Shown one piece after another: positions 16,192 through 26,260 of a stretch of DNA of 49,011 bases. The DNA comes from Bacteroidales bacterium. Lineage in GTDB: Bacteria > Bacteroidota > Bacteroidia > Bacteroidales > UBA932. Numbering within the stretch: position 1 is the stretch's first letter; each line of letters starts with the position of its first letter. The notes under the pieces were generated by a model that saw nothing but the letters and a program-made list of their open reading frames with translations, ran no database searches and was not told the origin of the DNA. The stretch covers positions 1 to 49,011 of the forward strand of contig JAKSKB010000005.1 of assembly GCA_024401975.1 (NCBI GenBank), written 5' to 3'. Position numbers and translations under genes: made by a program.

Positions 16192-18321
16192 GAGACGGAG
16201 GGAGATTCTTCCCCTTTCCACGTCAATTCCTGTCACCGACACCCTCACCCTCTGGTGCAGTCTGAGGACCTTGGAAGGCACAGCCATCCCTTTCACCCCC
16301 ATCTGCGAGGCGTGTATGAGTCCGTTGTCGTGCAGGCCTATGTCCACGAAAGCTCCGAATGCCGTAAGGTTGGTCACTATGCCGGGAAGTTCCATACCTT
16401 CCACAAGGTCCTCGATGGAACGCACATTGCGGTCAAACTCGAAAGTCTCGGCTTCGGAGCGCGGGTCGAGTCCGGGCTTCACCAGTTCCCTGAGTATGTC
16501 GTTTACTGTCGGAAGACCGAAATCCCCTTCCACGAAGTCACCCGCATCGATTTGCGAGCAAAGCTGCACGTTACCCACAAGTTCACGCACGGGAACGCCT
16601 AGCGATGCGGCCATCCTGTCCACTATGTGATAGGCTTCAGGGTGAACGGCCGAATCATCCAGAGGGTTGGCCGCTCCGCGTATGCGAAGGAACCCCGCAC
16701 ACTGTTCGAATGCCTTTGCTCCCAGACGCGGCACCTTCCTGAGTTCGGACCGCGACTTGAAGGGGCCGTTCGCGGTCCTGTATGCTATGATGTTGTCCGC
16801 AAGGGCCGGACCCACACCTGCCACATAGGCGAGCAGATAGGGGCTGGCCGTATTGAGATTGACTCCGACGCTGTTGACGCAGAACTGCACCACATTATCC
16901 AGTTTCTCTTTGAGCAGGGACTGGTCCACGTCGTGCTGGTACTGGCCTATGCCGAGATTTTTCGGGTCTATCTTCACCAGTTCGGCAAGGGGGTCCATCA
17001 GACGTCTGCCTATGGAGACGGCCCCGCGTACAGTCACGTCTTCGTCCGGGAACTCCTTCCGTCCCGCATCGGATGCCGAATATATCGATGCGCCGTCCTC
17101 ACTGACTGTCCATACGCGGCAGTTTTCCGGCAAATCGAGTTTCCTGACAAGATCCTCGGTCTCGCGCGAGGCCGTGCCGTTGCCTATGGCTATCGCCTCT
17201 ATCCCGAAGTCCGTGATAATCTTATCCAGCTGCGACAAGGCTTCCACTTTGCGGCTTTGCGGGGGATGGGGATAGATGACAGTATGATAAAGCAGGCCGC
17301 CCTGCTCATCCAGACAAGCGAGTTTGCAGCCGTTGCGGAATCCCGGATCTATGGCCAGGGTGCGTTTCTGCCCTACTGGGGAAGAAAGCAGAAGTTGTCT
17401 CAGATTGTCCCCGAATACGGCGATGGACTCCATATCCGCTTTCTCTTTGGCCTCCTTTATCACTTCATTGGTAATGGACGGGGCCAGCAGACGCTTGTAC
17501 GCGTCATCTACAGCCAAACGAATCTGTTGCGCTAGCGCCTGTGAAGGGCGGGGACGTTCCTGATAGAAATCATAATACATCTTCCCTGTACAGCGCTCCG
17601 GGTCAGCATCGATTGACAGGGACAGGAATCCTTCTTTCTCCGCCCTCAACATTGCCAGCAGATTGTGGGCCGGTATGCGTTCCAACGGCATCGAGAAGTT
17701 GAAATAAGATCTGTATTTCGCCGCCTCCGGAGAACCGTCCGCCGCCTTCGAGACCTTCGACACCACCCTCCTGCGACGGTAGGTCCGTCTCAGCTCTTCC
17801 CTGACGGATGCGGTCTCGCTCATTCTTTCGGCTATGATGTCCCTGGCTCCGGACAAGGCATCCTCCACGCTCTTCACCGAGGGACTGATGAACTTGCGCG
17901 CTTCCGCCGACGGATCCGCCGCGACTGAGGCGTACATCCTGTCGGCAAGGGGTTCGAGCCCCGCTTCGCGGGCCGCCGTGGCTCTTGTGCGCCTCTTCGG
18001 GCGGAATGGCAGATATATGTCCTCCAGCGCCGAAGATGAAGTGCAGCATTCTATGGCGGTCTTCAATTCCGGTGTGAGAGCTCCAGCCGCCGATATCGTT
18101 TCGATAACCGTCGCCTTGCGCTTCTCCATCTCGTCGAACACGTCCATCCAATGCTTCACCTCGGCAACGGAAGCATCGTCCAACCCTCCTGTCTTCTCCT
18201 TGCGGTAACGGCTGATAAAAGGGATTGTACCCCCTTCTTCGAACAGTCCCAGACAATTCTCAATCTGCCACTTACGGGCATCAAGCCGTCCGGCTATCCA
18301 ATCGACATATACGCTTTTCAT
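16174..18321 (-). CDS. tex: Tex family S1 RNA-binding transcription accessory protein
   Basis: The 715-residue protein matches Tex. It has an N-terminal helical domain with IPFISRYRKEKTGGLDD, a YqgF-like RNase-H-fold region (LAIDPGFRNGCKLA), a helix-hairpin-helix pair around NLNTASPYLLAYVAGVGP, and a C-terminal S1 domain (ELPGIVTNLTAFGAFVDIG). Tex proteins bind nucleic acids and affect transcription; the precise bacterial role is unclear. It starts 7 nt after the clc stop and is probably in the same transcript. The 3' end overlaps yicC by 18 nt tail to tail. Length is slightly below the usual 710-780 range but all domains are present. Confidence 0.94.
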   Translation of the reverse strand: MKSVYVDWIAGRLDARKWQIENCLGLFEEGGTIPFISRYRKEKTGGLDDASVAEVKHWMDVFDEMEKRKATVIETISAAGALTPELKTAIECCTSSSALEDIYLPFRPKRRTRATAAREAGLEPLADRMYASVAADPSAEARKFISPSVKSVEDALSGARDIIAERMSETASVREELRRTYRRRRVVSKVSKAADGSPEAAKYRSYFNFSMPLERIPAHNLLAMLRAEKEGFLSLSIDADPERCTGKMYYDFYQERPRPSQALAQQIRLAVDDAYKRLLAPSITNEVIKEAKEKADMESIAVFGDNLRQLLLSSPVGQKRTLAIDPGFRNGCKLACLDEQGGLLYHTVIYPHPPQSRKVEALSQLDKIITDFGIEAIAIGNGTASRETEDLVRKLDLPENCRVWTVSEDGASIYSASDAGRKEFPDEDVTVRGAVSIGRRLMDPLAELVKIDPKNLGIGQYQHDVDQSLLKEKLDNVVQFCVNSVGVNLNTASPYLLAYVAGVGPALADNIIAYRTANGPFKSRSELRKVPRLGAKAFEQCAGFLRIRGAANPLDDSAVHPEAYHIVDRMAASLGVPVRELVGNVQLCSQIDAGDFVEGDFGLPTVNDILRELVKPGLDPRSEAETFEFDRNVRSIEDLVEGMELPGIVTNLTAFGAFVDIGLHDNGLIHASQMGVKGMAVPSKVLRLHQRVRVSVTGIDVERGRISLRLLKDVH

Positions 18322-18328
18322 AGGCCTT

Positions 18329-20092
18329 TCAGTCTTCTGATATCTGTTTCAGTTCCTCCCTGTATGCCATCAGTATCCTTGATTTGGATATGAATCCCAG
18401 ATACCGCATATCCGCACTCAATACGGGGAGACGCCACTCCTCCGTCCTGTCGAACTTGTCCATCACCGACTCCATGCTTTCACCGGAAGACACGTATGCT
18501 TTGGGCTGCGTCATCACGTTGCGCACACGGATTCTGTCGAGATTGTTCTTTCGGAACATCACCTTCCTTATCGAGTCCATATCCAGCATCCCCTGAAAGC
18601 GTCCCTGCGCATCAAGCACCGGGAACACCGCCGCAGTGCTCTCCGATATGACGGCCACGATTTCGGAAAGGGTTGCATTCACGCTCACTCGCGGATATTT
18701 GTCCCTTATCAGGTCGGAGGTTTTCAGGAGCGTCAGCACGGACTTGTCGTTGTCGTGAGTCAGCAACTCCCCGGTCTGCGCTATGCGCTTCGAATATATG
18801 GAGTACTTCTCGAACAGACGCATCGTGCCGAACGAGACGGCGGAGGTCAGAATCAGGGGGAGCAGAAGTTCGTAGCCGCCGGTCATTTCGGCTATCAGAA
18901 AGATAGCTGTCATCGGCGCCTGCATCACGCCGGCCATCAGGCCCGCCATTCCGACCAGGACGAAATTCTGCTCCGGAACGGATATTCCCGCGCCGCCCAG
19001 AAGGAGGTTGATGCTTCTCGCCACGACAAACCCCATTATCGCGCCTTCGAACAGAGTAGGTCCGAACGTGCCTCCGACACCGCCTCCGGCGTTGCTGCAA
19101 GTCATCGCAAAGACCCTGGCGAAGCATACCAGCAGAAAGAAGACGGGAATCCCCCAGGCATAACCGGACAGGTATGACAGCAGAGCACAGGGGGTGTCCG
19201 CGCGTCCCACAAGAAGTCCCTGCAGATATCCGTATCCTTCCCCGTAAAGCATAGGGAAGAGATAGATGAGCACACCGAGACACAGGGCGCAAAGCCCCCA
19301 CCTTACGTATCCGTTGGCCGGCTTGCCAGAAAGTCTGTCCTCCAGATGCAAGGTCATCCGCACGAAATACAGGGAACCCAGCCCGCACGCTATTCCGAGC
19401 ATCACGTAGAACGGGATGTTCGCCATCGAGAAGGGAGTGAGGCTGCACTGGAAAAGCGGAGCCTGTCCGGCAAACACGTTGGCTACGACGGTAGCCGATA
19501 TGGTCGAAAGCATCAGGGGGAGCATCGAGTTCATCGATATGTTGAACAGGAGAATCTCCATCGTGAACAGCACTCCCGCAAGCGGGGCCTTGAATATGCC
19601 AGCTATGGCACCCGCTGCACCGCAGCCCAACAGGAGGGTCATATTTCTGTAGGAAAGGCCGAAACGGCGGGCGAAATTGGAGCCGATTGCGGCTCCGGTA
19701 TAGACTATGGGCGCCTCCGCTCCCACCGAACCTCCCGCCCCTATGGTCAGGGCACTGGTGACAAATGACGACCAGATGTTGTGCGACTTTATTTTCGATT
19801 CGTTGGTGGAAACGGCCACAAGCACCTTAGTGACCCCGTGGCCTATATTGTCCCTGACGATGTATCTTACAATCAGATAGGACAGCAACATTCCCACTCC
19901 GGGAAGCACCCAGTACAGCCAATCGCGACTCCCGCCGGAAAGTTCCGGAAGGATTCCGCGTATGAATCGGATAAGATAATTGAGGCACACGGCGGCAATC
20001 CCGGAACACAGGCCTACCACCAGGCTCAGGAGCATCACTTTCGAATGCTCGGACAAACGGAGAGAGAACTTATGCGTCGGACGAATCTTCAT
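18329..20092 (-). CDS. ClC family chloride channel or H+/Cl- exchanger with CBS domains
   Basis: The 587-residue protein has ClC-type membrane helices. The region corresponding to GREGP reads GAEAP, retaining the gating glutamate, and is followed by GCGAAGAIAGIFKAPLAG. Residues after about 440 form a pair of CBS domains, which usually bind adenine nucleotides and regulate transport. It probably moves chloride in exchange for protons, for pH or osmotic balance. The ATG at 20092 was chosen because MKIRPTHKFSLRLSEHSK leads directly into the first helix. A longer reading to 20206 would add 38 residues almost entirely inside the upstream gene. The chosen start overlaps the upstream acidic-protein gene by 23 nt. 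tex follows after 7 nt. Confidence 0.9.
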   Translation of the reverse strand: MKIRPTHKFSLRLSEHSKVMLLSLVVGLCSGIAAVCLNYLIRFIRGILPELSGGSRDWLYWVLPGVGMLLSYLIVRYIVRDNIGHGVTKVLVAVSTNESKIKSHNIWSSFVTSALTIGAGGSVGAEAPIVYTGAAIGSNFARRFGLSYRNMTLLLGCGAAGAIAGIFKAPLAGVLFTMEILLFNISMNSMLPLMLSTISATVVANVFAGQAPLFQCSLTPFSMANIPFYVMLGIACGLGSLYFVRMTLHLEDRLSGKPANGYVRWGLCALCLGVLIYLFPMLYGEGYGYLQGLLVGRADTPCALLSYLSGYAWGIPVFFLLVCFARVFAMTCSNAGGGVGGTFGPTLFEGAIMGFVVARSINLLLGGAGISVPEQNFVLVGMAGLMAGVMQAPMTAIFLIAEMTGGYELLLPLILTSAVSFGTMRLFEKYSIYSKRIAQTGELLTHDNDKSVLTLLKTSDLIRDKYPRVSVNATLSEIVAVISESTAAVFPVLDAQGRFQGMLDMDSIRKVMFRKNNLDRIRVRNVMTQPKAYVSSGESMESVMDKFDRTEEWRLPVLSADMRYLGFISKSRILMAYREELKQISED

Positions 20093-20426
20093 CTCCCCCG
20101 TATTGCGAGATATTGTCATCCGGAAGAGTGTTGTCCCCCGGAGCATCTTCGGAGGCATCGGCCTGCTCGGAGACTTCGTCTTCGTCAAGCCACTTCTCGA
20201 CTTCATCGAGATCGTCAGTCTTCACCTGTATCTTGACCAGATACACGTCATCACCTATCTCAATCGTCACGGCATAGAAGAAAGTACCGTCAGGTTTGGG
20301 ATACTTTATAAGATCCTGAAAATAATCGTTGAAACCCTGCGGATATTTTTCGGCGAAAGCGGCCGCAACTTCAGCAGCCATCTTTTCATAGCTCACCACG
20401 TGTCTTTTCTTCTGTTCGTCTGCCAT
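20070..20426 (-). CDS. Small acidic conserved-looking protein of unknown function
   Basis: I do not recognise this 118-residue protein. The first 75 residues look folded (VSYEKMAAEVAAAFAEKYPQGF, then beta strands TFFYAVTIEIGDDVYLVKIQV). The last 40 are strongly acidic and low in complexity, ending DEDSSDA. There is no signal peptide or membrane segment, so it is probably cytoplasmic. It has a plausible promoter (20447-20478), lies 56 nt after ygiQ, and its 3' end overlaps clc by 23 nt. The overlap suggests co-translation with the channel; any functional link is inference. Confidence 0.7.
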   Translation of the reverse strand: MADEQKKRHVVSYEKMAAEVAAAFAEKYPQGFNDYFQDLIKYPKPDGTFFYAVTIEIGDDVYLVKIQVKTDDLDEVEKWLDEDEVSEQADASEDAPGDNTLPDDNISQYGGDEDSSDA

Positions 20427-20446
20427 AACTGTCGGTAACTTTGGTG

Positions 20447-20478
20447 CAATTATAGGACAAATTTCCTAATGCGGCAAA
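20447..20478 (-). promoter_or_regulatory. Possible promoter for the acidic protein-clc-tex group
   Basis: On the minus strand TTTG (20478-20475) is followed after 20 nt by TATAATTG (20454-20447), seven of eight bases matching TAnnTTTG. The predicted start site lies about 15 nt upstream of the ATG at 20426. This would allow expression independent of the degP-rpoD-argS-ygiQ genes upstream. Confidence 0.45.
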
Positions 20479-20482
20479 CCTT

Positions 20483-22213
20483 TCAACGAGATTTTTTAAA
20501 GAAAAACGACTTTTGCATCCTTTTCCTGTCGGGATTCCTCTCCACGAACACCGGTTTCATCGTGCGCGGGTCCAGTCCGCTGTAGAACATCACGGACGAA
20601 ACCGTCATCGGAGTGGGTGTGAAATCCTGCACCTGATCCATCCATATCCCTTTCAGGGACGGGTGTCGCGAAAGCCGCTTCATATCATCCTGCGTGCATC
20701 CGGGATGCGAAGATATGAAATAGGGAACGAGTCCCACGTGGGTGCCCTCCCTTTCGTTGAGACGGTCGAATTCGCGCCTGAGGCGTTCGAAAAGCCGGAA
20801 CGAAGGTTTGGCCATATAGCCGAGCACCTTGTCTTCCGTATGCTCCGGAGCCACCTTGAGACGCCCGGAAGTGTGTCTGAGTACCAGTTCGCGGAAATAA
20901 CGCTCCGCATCCGGCGTCACGAAACCGGTTTTATCGTCCAGAAACAGGTCATAGCGGATGCCGCTACCCACGTAACTGTGTCTCACCCCTTTCACGGAAT
21001 CCACTTCCCGGTAGAGTTCCAGGAGTTTCCGGTGCGAACGGTCCAGATTGGGGCAGGGAGAAGGATACAGGCAGGAACGGCGGCGGCAGACCTCGCACAG
21101 CGATTTGTCCTTCCCGCCCATCGCATACATATTGGCCGTGGGCGCCCCGAGATCCGAGACGTTGCCGGCAAAACCGGGAAGGGAGGTCATCGCCTCCACT
21201 TCCTTCCTTATCGAAGTTATGCTCCGGGACTGGATGAACTTGCCCTGATGGGCCGCTATCGTACAGAAGTTGCACCCGCCGAAACATCCCCTGTGCGTGA
21301 TGATGGAGAACTTTATCATATCGTAGGCAGGGATGCGCCTTCCCTTGTAACGGGGATGCGGAAGTTTGGTGAAGGGAAGGTCCCAGTAAGAATCCATCTC
21401 CTCCGTCGAAGCGGGGGGATACGGGGGGTTGACCCTGACATATCCGCCGCCCACGGGCTCTATGACCGTCTGCGGATGCATCATATTGGCGTGAGTCTCT
21501 ATGAGGTGGAAATTCTCGGCGAAAGCCTTTTTATCCGACACGCATTCTGCGAACGGATGAAGCACCAGAGCGTCTTTCACTTTCGCTTCACCCGAACGCA
21601 AGAAAGCCAGCTGCGGCAGCGCTTCCATCTGGCGGACGCTCCTGCCCGATTCGATTGCCCTTGTCAGTTCGAGCATCGCGCGCTCCCCCATCCCGTAGCA
21701 AAGCCAGTCGGCTCCACTGTCAACCAGCACCGACGGAAGCAGACGATCCTGCCAGTAGTCGTAATGGGTCAAGCGTCTCAGCGATGCCTCCACTCCCCCT
21801 ATGACGACGGGGGTGTCGGGGAAAAGTTTCTTGAGTATCCCGGTATAGACGGTAACGGCATAATCGGGACGACGTCCGAATGCTCCGTCGGGGGTGTAGG
21901 CATCGTCGTGCCTCAGACGTTTCCCTGCCGTATAGTGGTTGACCATCGAATCCATTGCGCCGGAATTGACGGCGAAATAGAGCCGTGGGGCACCGAGTTT
22001 TCGGAAATCCCTGAGGTCATCCTTCCAGTTGGGTTGCGGCACCACCGCCACGCGGTAGCCGAATTTCTGAAGCCACCGGGCTATGCAGGCCGTCCCGAAC
22101 GAAGGATGGTCCACGAAAGCATCTCCGGTGAAGAATATCACGTCGATGTAATCCCAACCGAGAGCCTCGACCTCCTTGACGGAGGTTGGGAACATATAGA
22201 CCCGCCCGTCCAT
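20483..22213 (-). CDS. YgiQ family radical SAM protein
   Basis: The 576-residue protein belongs to the YgiQ (UPF0313) radical SAM family. The cluster-binding motif CFGGCNFC (CxxxCxxC) lies in the middle, preceded by a B12-binding-like N-terminal half (DVIFFTGDAFVDHPSFG). A cysteine-rich patch (CEVCRRRSCLYPSPC) after the core may bind a second cluster. These proteins should use S-adenosylmethionine to generate a radical, but the substrate is unknown. The ATG lies one base after the argS TAG, so it is very likely co-transcribed and perhaps coupled to argS. Confidence 0.92.
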   Translation of the reverse strand: MDGRVYMFPTSVKEVEALGWDYIDVIFFTGDAFVDHPSFGTACIARWLQKFGYRVAVVPQPNWKDDLRDFRKLGAPRLYFAVNSGAMDSMVNHYTAGKRLRHDDAYTPDGAFGRRPDYAVTVYTGILKKLFPDTPVVIGGVEASLRRLTHYDYWQDRLLPSVLVDSGADWLCYGMGERAMLELTRAIESGRSVRQMEALPQLAFLRSGEAKVKDALVLHPFAECVSDKKAFAENFHLIETHANMMHPQTVIEPVGGGYVRVNPPYPPASTEEMDSYWDLPFTKLPHPRYKGRRIPAYDMIKFSIITHRGCFGGCNFCTIAAHQGKFIQSRSITSIRKEVEAMTSLPGFAGNVSDLGAPTANMYAMGGKDKSLCEVCRRRSCLYPSPCPNLDRSHRKLLELYREVDSVKGVRHSYVGSGIRYDLFLDDKTGFVTPDAERYFRELVLRHTSGRLKVAPEHTEDKVLGYMAKPSFRLFERLRREFDRLNEREGTHVGLVPYFISSHPGCTQDDMKRLSRHPSLKGIWMDQVQDFTPTPMTVSSVMFYSGLDPRTMKPVFVERNPDRKRMQKSFFFKKSR

Positions 22214-22214
22214 C

Positions 22215-23954
22215 CTACATTCTATCCGGAAGTCCTATGCCGAGTATGCCCATCGACTTTTCGAGCACCGAAGCCAGAATGGAGATGAGCACGAGCCTCG
22301 CTTTCAGGAGAGAGGAGTCCTCTTCCCGGAGAACCGGCGTGTCGTGATAGTATTGGTTGAATTCCTTGGCCAGGTCGAACGAATAGTTGGCAAGTACGGC
22401 CGGAGAGAATGCAACGGCTCCTTCGGCTATCTTCTGGGGATAGCTCCCTATCAGTTTTATCAGCCGTATTTCTCTGGCGCTGAAGCGCACTCCCGGAGTG
22501 ATGTCGGCGGGAATGAAGGATATGCCCTGCTCCTCCGCCTTGCGGAGTATGGAGCAGATACGGGCGTGCGTGTACTGTATGAACGGACCGGTATTGCCGT
22601 TGAAATCTATGGACTCCTTCGGGTCGAAGAGCATCTTCTTTCTGGGATCCACCTTGAGTATGAAATATTTCAAGGCCCCGAGACCTATCATCCCGTAGAG
22701 TTTGTCCTTTTCCTCTTCGGAGAGGCCTTCGAGTTTCCCGGACTCTTCGGAAGTGGCCTTCGCCTCCTCATACATCTTGACAATAAGGTCATCGGCATCC
22801 ACGACCGTACCCTCACGCGACTTCATCTTCCCCTCCGGAAGTTCGACCATACCATAGGAAAGATGATGTATCTGGTCGGCCCATCCGAATCCGAGTCTGC
22901 CCAGTATCAGTTTGAGTACCTGGAAATGGTAGTTCTGCTCGTCTCCGACAACATACACGTGCGAGTCGAGACTGTATTCGGAAAAACGTCTTTCCGCCGT
23001 ACCCAGGTCCTGCGTGATGTACACGGACGTCCCGTCGGAACGGATTAGAAGCTTTCGGTCCAGCCCGTCCGCAGTGAGGTCGCACCATACGGACCCGTCG
23101 GCCTCGCGTTCGAACACCCCTGTGTCAAGTCCCTTCCGGACGAGCTCCTTGCCGAGCAGATAGGTCTCGGACTCGTAATACACCTTGTCGAAAGTAATTC
23201 CGAGCGCCTTGTAAGTTTCTTCGAACCCGGCAAACACCCAGCCGTTCATCATCTTCCAGAGTGCCCGCACCTGAGGGTCCCCCGCCTCCCACTTGACGAG
23301 CATTGCGTGCACTTCGTCCAGGACTGAAGGGTCTTCCTTCTCCATCTGCGCGAACCTGACGTAGCAGTCACCGACAAGATGGTCCCCTTTCTTGCCTGTC
23401 GATTCGGGTGTGGCTCCGTTGAAGGACTTCTGCCAGGCATACATCGACTTGCAGATGTGCACTCCTCTGTCATTGACGAGAGTGGTCTTTATCACTTCGT
23501 TGCCGGCGGCCTCCAGAAGATTGGATACGGATGCACCCAGAAGATTGTTGCGCACGTGCCCCAGATGGAGGGGCTTGTTGGTATTCGGGGAGGAGAACTC
23601 CACCATTATGACTTTCCCGGTGGAAGGGAGCCTCCCGAACGACGAATCCGATGCAATCTCCCGGAAATATCCGGCCCAGAATACAGTGGAAAGACTGATG
23701 TTGAGAAAACCCTTGGCTACGTTGAAACCGCTGATTTCAGGCACATTGGCCTTCAGCCAATCCCCTATGGCCGTACCCGTGGCTTCGGGACTCGTCCGGG
23801 ACAGACGCAAAAGAGGGAAAGTCACAAGCGTGAAATCCCCTTCAAATTCCTTTCTGGTGGCCTGCACCTGGAGCGCAGAAGCCTCTACGCCGGCTCCATA
23901 CAGGTTTCCGATGGCCTCAATGACCTTTTCCGCGATAAAAATTTCAGCCGTCAT
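22215..23954 (-). CDS. argS: Arginyl-tRNA synthetase
   Basis: The 579-residue class I synthetase charges tRNA-Arg. It has the N-terminal Add-1 domain, the HIGH motif as HLGH in NKPLHLGHVRNN, and the DALR anticodon-binding domain at the C-terminus. The ATG at 23954 (MTAEIFIAEKV) is preferred over 23996, because the longer form would read into rpoD. It begins 7 nt after the rpoD stop and ends in TAG one base before ygiQ. Length and motifs are normal. Confidence 0.96.
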   Translation of the reverse strand: MTAEIFIAEKVIEAIGNLYGAGVEASALQVQATRKEFEGDFTLVTFPLLRLSRTSPEATGTAIGDWLKANVPEISGFNVAKGFLNISLSTVFWAGYFREIASDSSFGRLPSTGKVIMVEFSSPNTNKPLHLGHVRNNLLGASVSNLLEAAGNEVIKTTLVNDRGVHICKSMYAWQKSFNGATPESTGKKGDHLVGDCYVRFAQMEKEDPSVLDEVHAMLVKWEAGDPQVRALWKMMNGWVFAGFEETYKALGITFDKVYYESETYLLGKELVRKGLDTGVFEREADGSVWCDLTADGLDRKLLIRSDGTSVYITQDLGTAERRFSEYSLDSHVYVVGDEQNYHFQVLKLILGRLGFGWADQIHHLSYGMVELPEGKMKSREGTVVDADDLIVKMYEEAKATSEESGKLEGLSEEEKDKLYGMIGLGALKYFILKVDPRKKMLFDPKESIDFNGNTGPFIQYTHARICSILRKAEEQGISFIPADITPGVRFSAREIRLIKLIGSYPQKIAEGAVAFSPAVLANYSFDLAKEFNQYYHDTPVLREEDSSLLKARLVLISILASVLEKSMGILGIGLPDRM

Positions 23955-23961
23955 CTCCTGT

Positions 23962-24822
23962 CTATCCAAGATACGATTTGAGCAACTTGCTTGCATTCGG
24001 TTTCTTGAGCTTGCGTATGGCCTTTTCCTTTATCTGCCTTACGCGCTCACGGGTGAGATCCAGCCTCTCCCCTATTTCTTCGAGCGTCATCTCCTGACAT
24101 CCTATGCCGAAGAAGGACTTTATGATTTCGCGTTCGCGGGGGGTCAGTATCTGGAGAGCCCTGTCTATCTCAAGGCTGAGGGACTCACCCACCAATCCCT
24201 TGTCGGCGCTGGGAGAATCTTCGTTGGGAAGTATGTCGAGCAGGGAATTGTCCTCCCCTTCCACAAACGGTGCATCGACGGATATGTGCCTTCCGGACAC
24301 CCTCATCGTGTCGGCTATCTTGTCGCGCGGCACGTCTATGATTTCGGCGAGTTCCTCATCCGACGGAAGGCGTTCGTTCTCCTGCTCGAACTTGCCCAAA
24401 GCCTTGCTTATCTTGTTGAGGGAACCGACCTGGTTGAGCGGGAGACGCACGATTCTGGACTGCTCCGCGAGAGCCTGCAGAATCGACTGCCTTATCCACC
24501 ATACCGCATAGGATATGAACTTGAAGCCTCTGGTCTCGTCGAACTTCTCGGCCGCCTTGATAAGGCCGAGATTGCCCTCGTTGATAAGGTCCGGGAGGCT
24601 GAGGCCCTGATTCTGATACTGTTTCGCCACAGACACGACGAAACGGAGATTGGCTCTCGTGAGTTTTTCAAGGGCGACCGGGTCGCCCTTGCGTATGCGT
24701 TGCGCCAGTTCCACTTCCTCCTCGGGCGTGACCAGCTCCTCCCTGCCTATTTCCTGCAGATATTTGTCAAGCGAAGCGCTCTCGCGGTTCGTGATGGATT
24801 TTGTGATTTTAAGTTGTCTCAT
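23962..24822 (-). CDS. rpoD: Primary sigma factor RpoD (SigA), Bacteroidota type
   Basis: The 286-residue protein begins [18 protein letters not shown], the conserved N-terminus of the Bacteroidota housekeeping sigma factor, which lacks region 1.1. Region 2 is clear ([27 protein letters not shown] is its core, followed by [13 protein letters not shown]). Region 4 ends with [14 protein letters not shown]. It directs RNA polymerase to TAnnTTTG promoters like those seen throughout this window. A reading to 24894 adds 24 residues inside degP and was rejected. It starts 16 nt after the degP stop and precedes argS by 7 nt. Confidence 0.96.
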   Translation of the reverse strand: MRQLKITKSITNRESASLDKYLQEIGREELVTPEEEVELAQRIRKGDPVALEKLTRANLRFVVSVAKQYQNQGLSLPDLINEGNLGLIKAAEKFDETRGFKFISYAVWWIRQSILQALAEQSRIVRLPLNQVGSLNKISKALGKFEQENERLPSDEELAEIIDVPRDKIADTMRVSGRHISVDAPFVEGEDNSLLDILPNEDSPSADKGLVGESLSLEIDRALQILTPREREIIKSFFGIGCQEMTLEEIGERLDLTRERVRQIKEKAIRKLKKPNASKLLKSYLG

Positions 24823-24838
24823 ATCCGGTTTTAAAAGC

Positions 24839-26260
24839 TTATTCCTTTCCGAAACCGAAGTACGAAGGTCTGCCGTTCGGCAATACGCCCTCAATGAAAA
24901 TCGCCCTCTTGGTTTTCTTGGCGATGCTTACGACTTCTTCAGGCTTCGAGACCTTCTGGTCGTTGACATACCTGATGACGAATCCTTCCTGAGCACCGGC
25001 CTCCTGCATCTTGCCTGTCCCTACCGAAACGATTTCAACTCCTCCCTCGACGGCCTTGAGCGTGGCTCCGTAGAACACTATGGTACCGTCTTCCTGAACG
25101 GTTCCATTCTCCGAAGTCTGGCTGAAGAACGTGACCTCGGCACTCTCGAGGGTCGAGTTGCGGTAATATTTCACCGCCACCTTGTCTCCCGGATGGAAAC
25201 TGTTGACCTTCGCCTGCAAGTCGGCCATCGTCCTTATATTGGTGGAATCAAGGCTGACTATCACGTCCTTCTCCTTAAGACCGGCCTTGTCCGCCGAACT
25301 TCCCTTCCGCACTTCGCTTATATATACGCCGGCAGGCTCCGAAAGTTTCAACTCTTTCGCCAGTTCCGCCGTAAGCGTCCCTCCGGTGATGCCGAGCATC
25401 ACCCTCTGGACAGAACCGAAATCGATGAAATCGTCCACCACCTTCTTGACTATGTTGGAAGGTACCGCAAAAGAATATCCCGAATACGACCCCGTAGTGG
25501 AGACGATGGCTGTGTTGATTCCCACAAGCGCCCCGGACTTGTTGACAAGAGCTCCACCCGAATTGCCGGGGTTGACTGCGGCGTCGGTCTGTATGAACGA
25601 CTCTATCCTGAATTCTCCGTCCTGATTGGGCATCGACCTGCCTTTGGCGCTGACTATGCCGGCCGTGATGGTGGACTGGAGTTCGCGTCCGAGGGGAGAA
25701 CCGATGGCAAGCACCCATTCCCCGAGTCGGAGTCCGTCGGAATCGGCGAACGGAAGACAGGGAAGTCCCTCCGCCTCTATCTTTATGAGAGCGACGTCGG
25801 TCGCCGCATCAGCGCCTATCAGCTTTGCCGGGAAGGTTTTGTTGTTGTTGAGCATCACCTGGATGTCACTCGCATCCGCTACCACGTGATTGTTGGTAAC
25901 TATGTAGCCGTCCTGGCGTATGATGACGCCGGAACCGCTGCCGCGGAATTCCTTTTCGCGCGTCTGCGGCTGTCCGCTCCCATCTCCGAAGAACGGAAAG
26001 AAATCGGCGAAAGGATTGAAATACTGCACTTTCTGCGTGCCGGACACCTGCACGTACACGACAGCGTCCACGGCTGTCTCGGCCGCAAATGTGAAATCAG
26101 GATAATCCGTCTCTGACAGATTGACAGTCCTGTACGCAGTCCCGTCCGCATAGGTAACTGTCCGTCCGGTCGTGTCCGACTTGACCGTTCTTGCAACTCC
26201 GAATGCCGTCAGTCCGCTCAAAAGCACGGCGGCAAGCACTGTAATGATATTCTTTTTCAT
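24839..26260 (-). CDS. degP: DegP/HtrA family periplasmic serine protease
   Basis: The 473-residue protein is a Do-family envelope protease and chaperone. A signal peptide spans residues 1-23. The inferred catalytic triad is His125 (TNNHVVADA), Asp155 (ATDVALIK) and Ser234 (NPGNSGGAL). Two PDZ domains follow, near residues 280-370 and 390-465. It should degrade or refold damaged proteins in the periplasm. It is the first gene of the degP-rpoD-argS-ygiQ run. No exact TAnnTTTG was found on the minus strand upstream, so it may use a weaker or stress-type promoter. It is divergent from dnaN, with 142 nt between them. Confidence 0.94.
   Translation of the reverse strand: MKKNIITVLAAVLLSGLTAFGVARTVKSDTTGRTVTYADGTAYRTVNLSETDYPDFTFAAETAVDAVVYVQVSGTQKVQYFNPFADFFPFFGDGSGQPQTREKEFRGSGSGVIIRQDGYIVTNNHVVADASDIQVMLNNNKTFPAKLIGADAATDVALIKIEAEGLPCLPFADSDGLRLGEWVLAIGSPLGRELQSTITAGIVSAKGRSMPNQDGEFRIESFIQTDAAVNPGNSGGALVNKSGALVGINTAIVSTTGSYSGYSFAVPSNIVKKVVDDFIDFGSVQRVMLGITGGTLTAELAKELKLSEPAGVYISEVRKGSSADKAGLKEKDVIVSLDSTNIRTMADLQAKVNSFHPGDKVAVKYYRNSTLESAEVTFFSQTSENGTVQEDGTIVFYGATLKAVEGGVEIVSVGTGKMQEAGAQEGFVIRYVNDQKVSKPEEVVSIAKKTKRAIFIEGVLPNGRPSYFGFGKE

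Noticed and set aside
16255..18208. Long open frames on the plus strand opposite tex
   Set aside because: They are antisense shadows of a GC-rich gene; the translated proteins show no recognisable motifs while tex is complete.
20513..22288. A 591-codon open frame on the plus strand opposite ygiQ
   Set aside because: It mirrors ygiQ, which has a complete radical SAM motif; the antisense protein is rich in His and Arg with no domain pattern.
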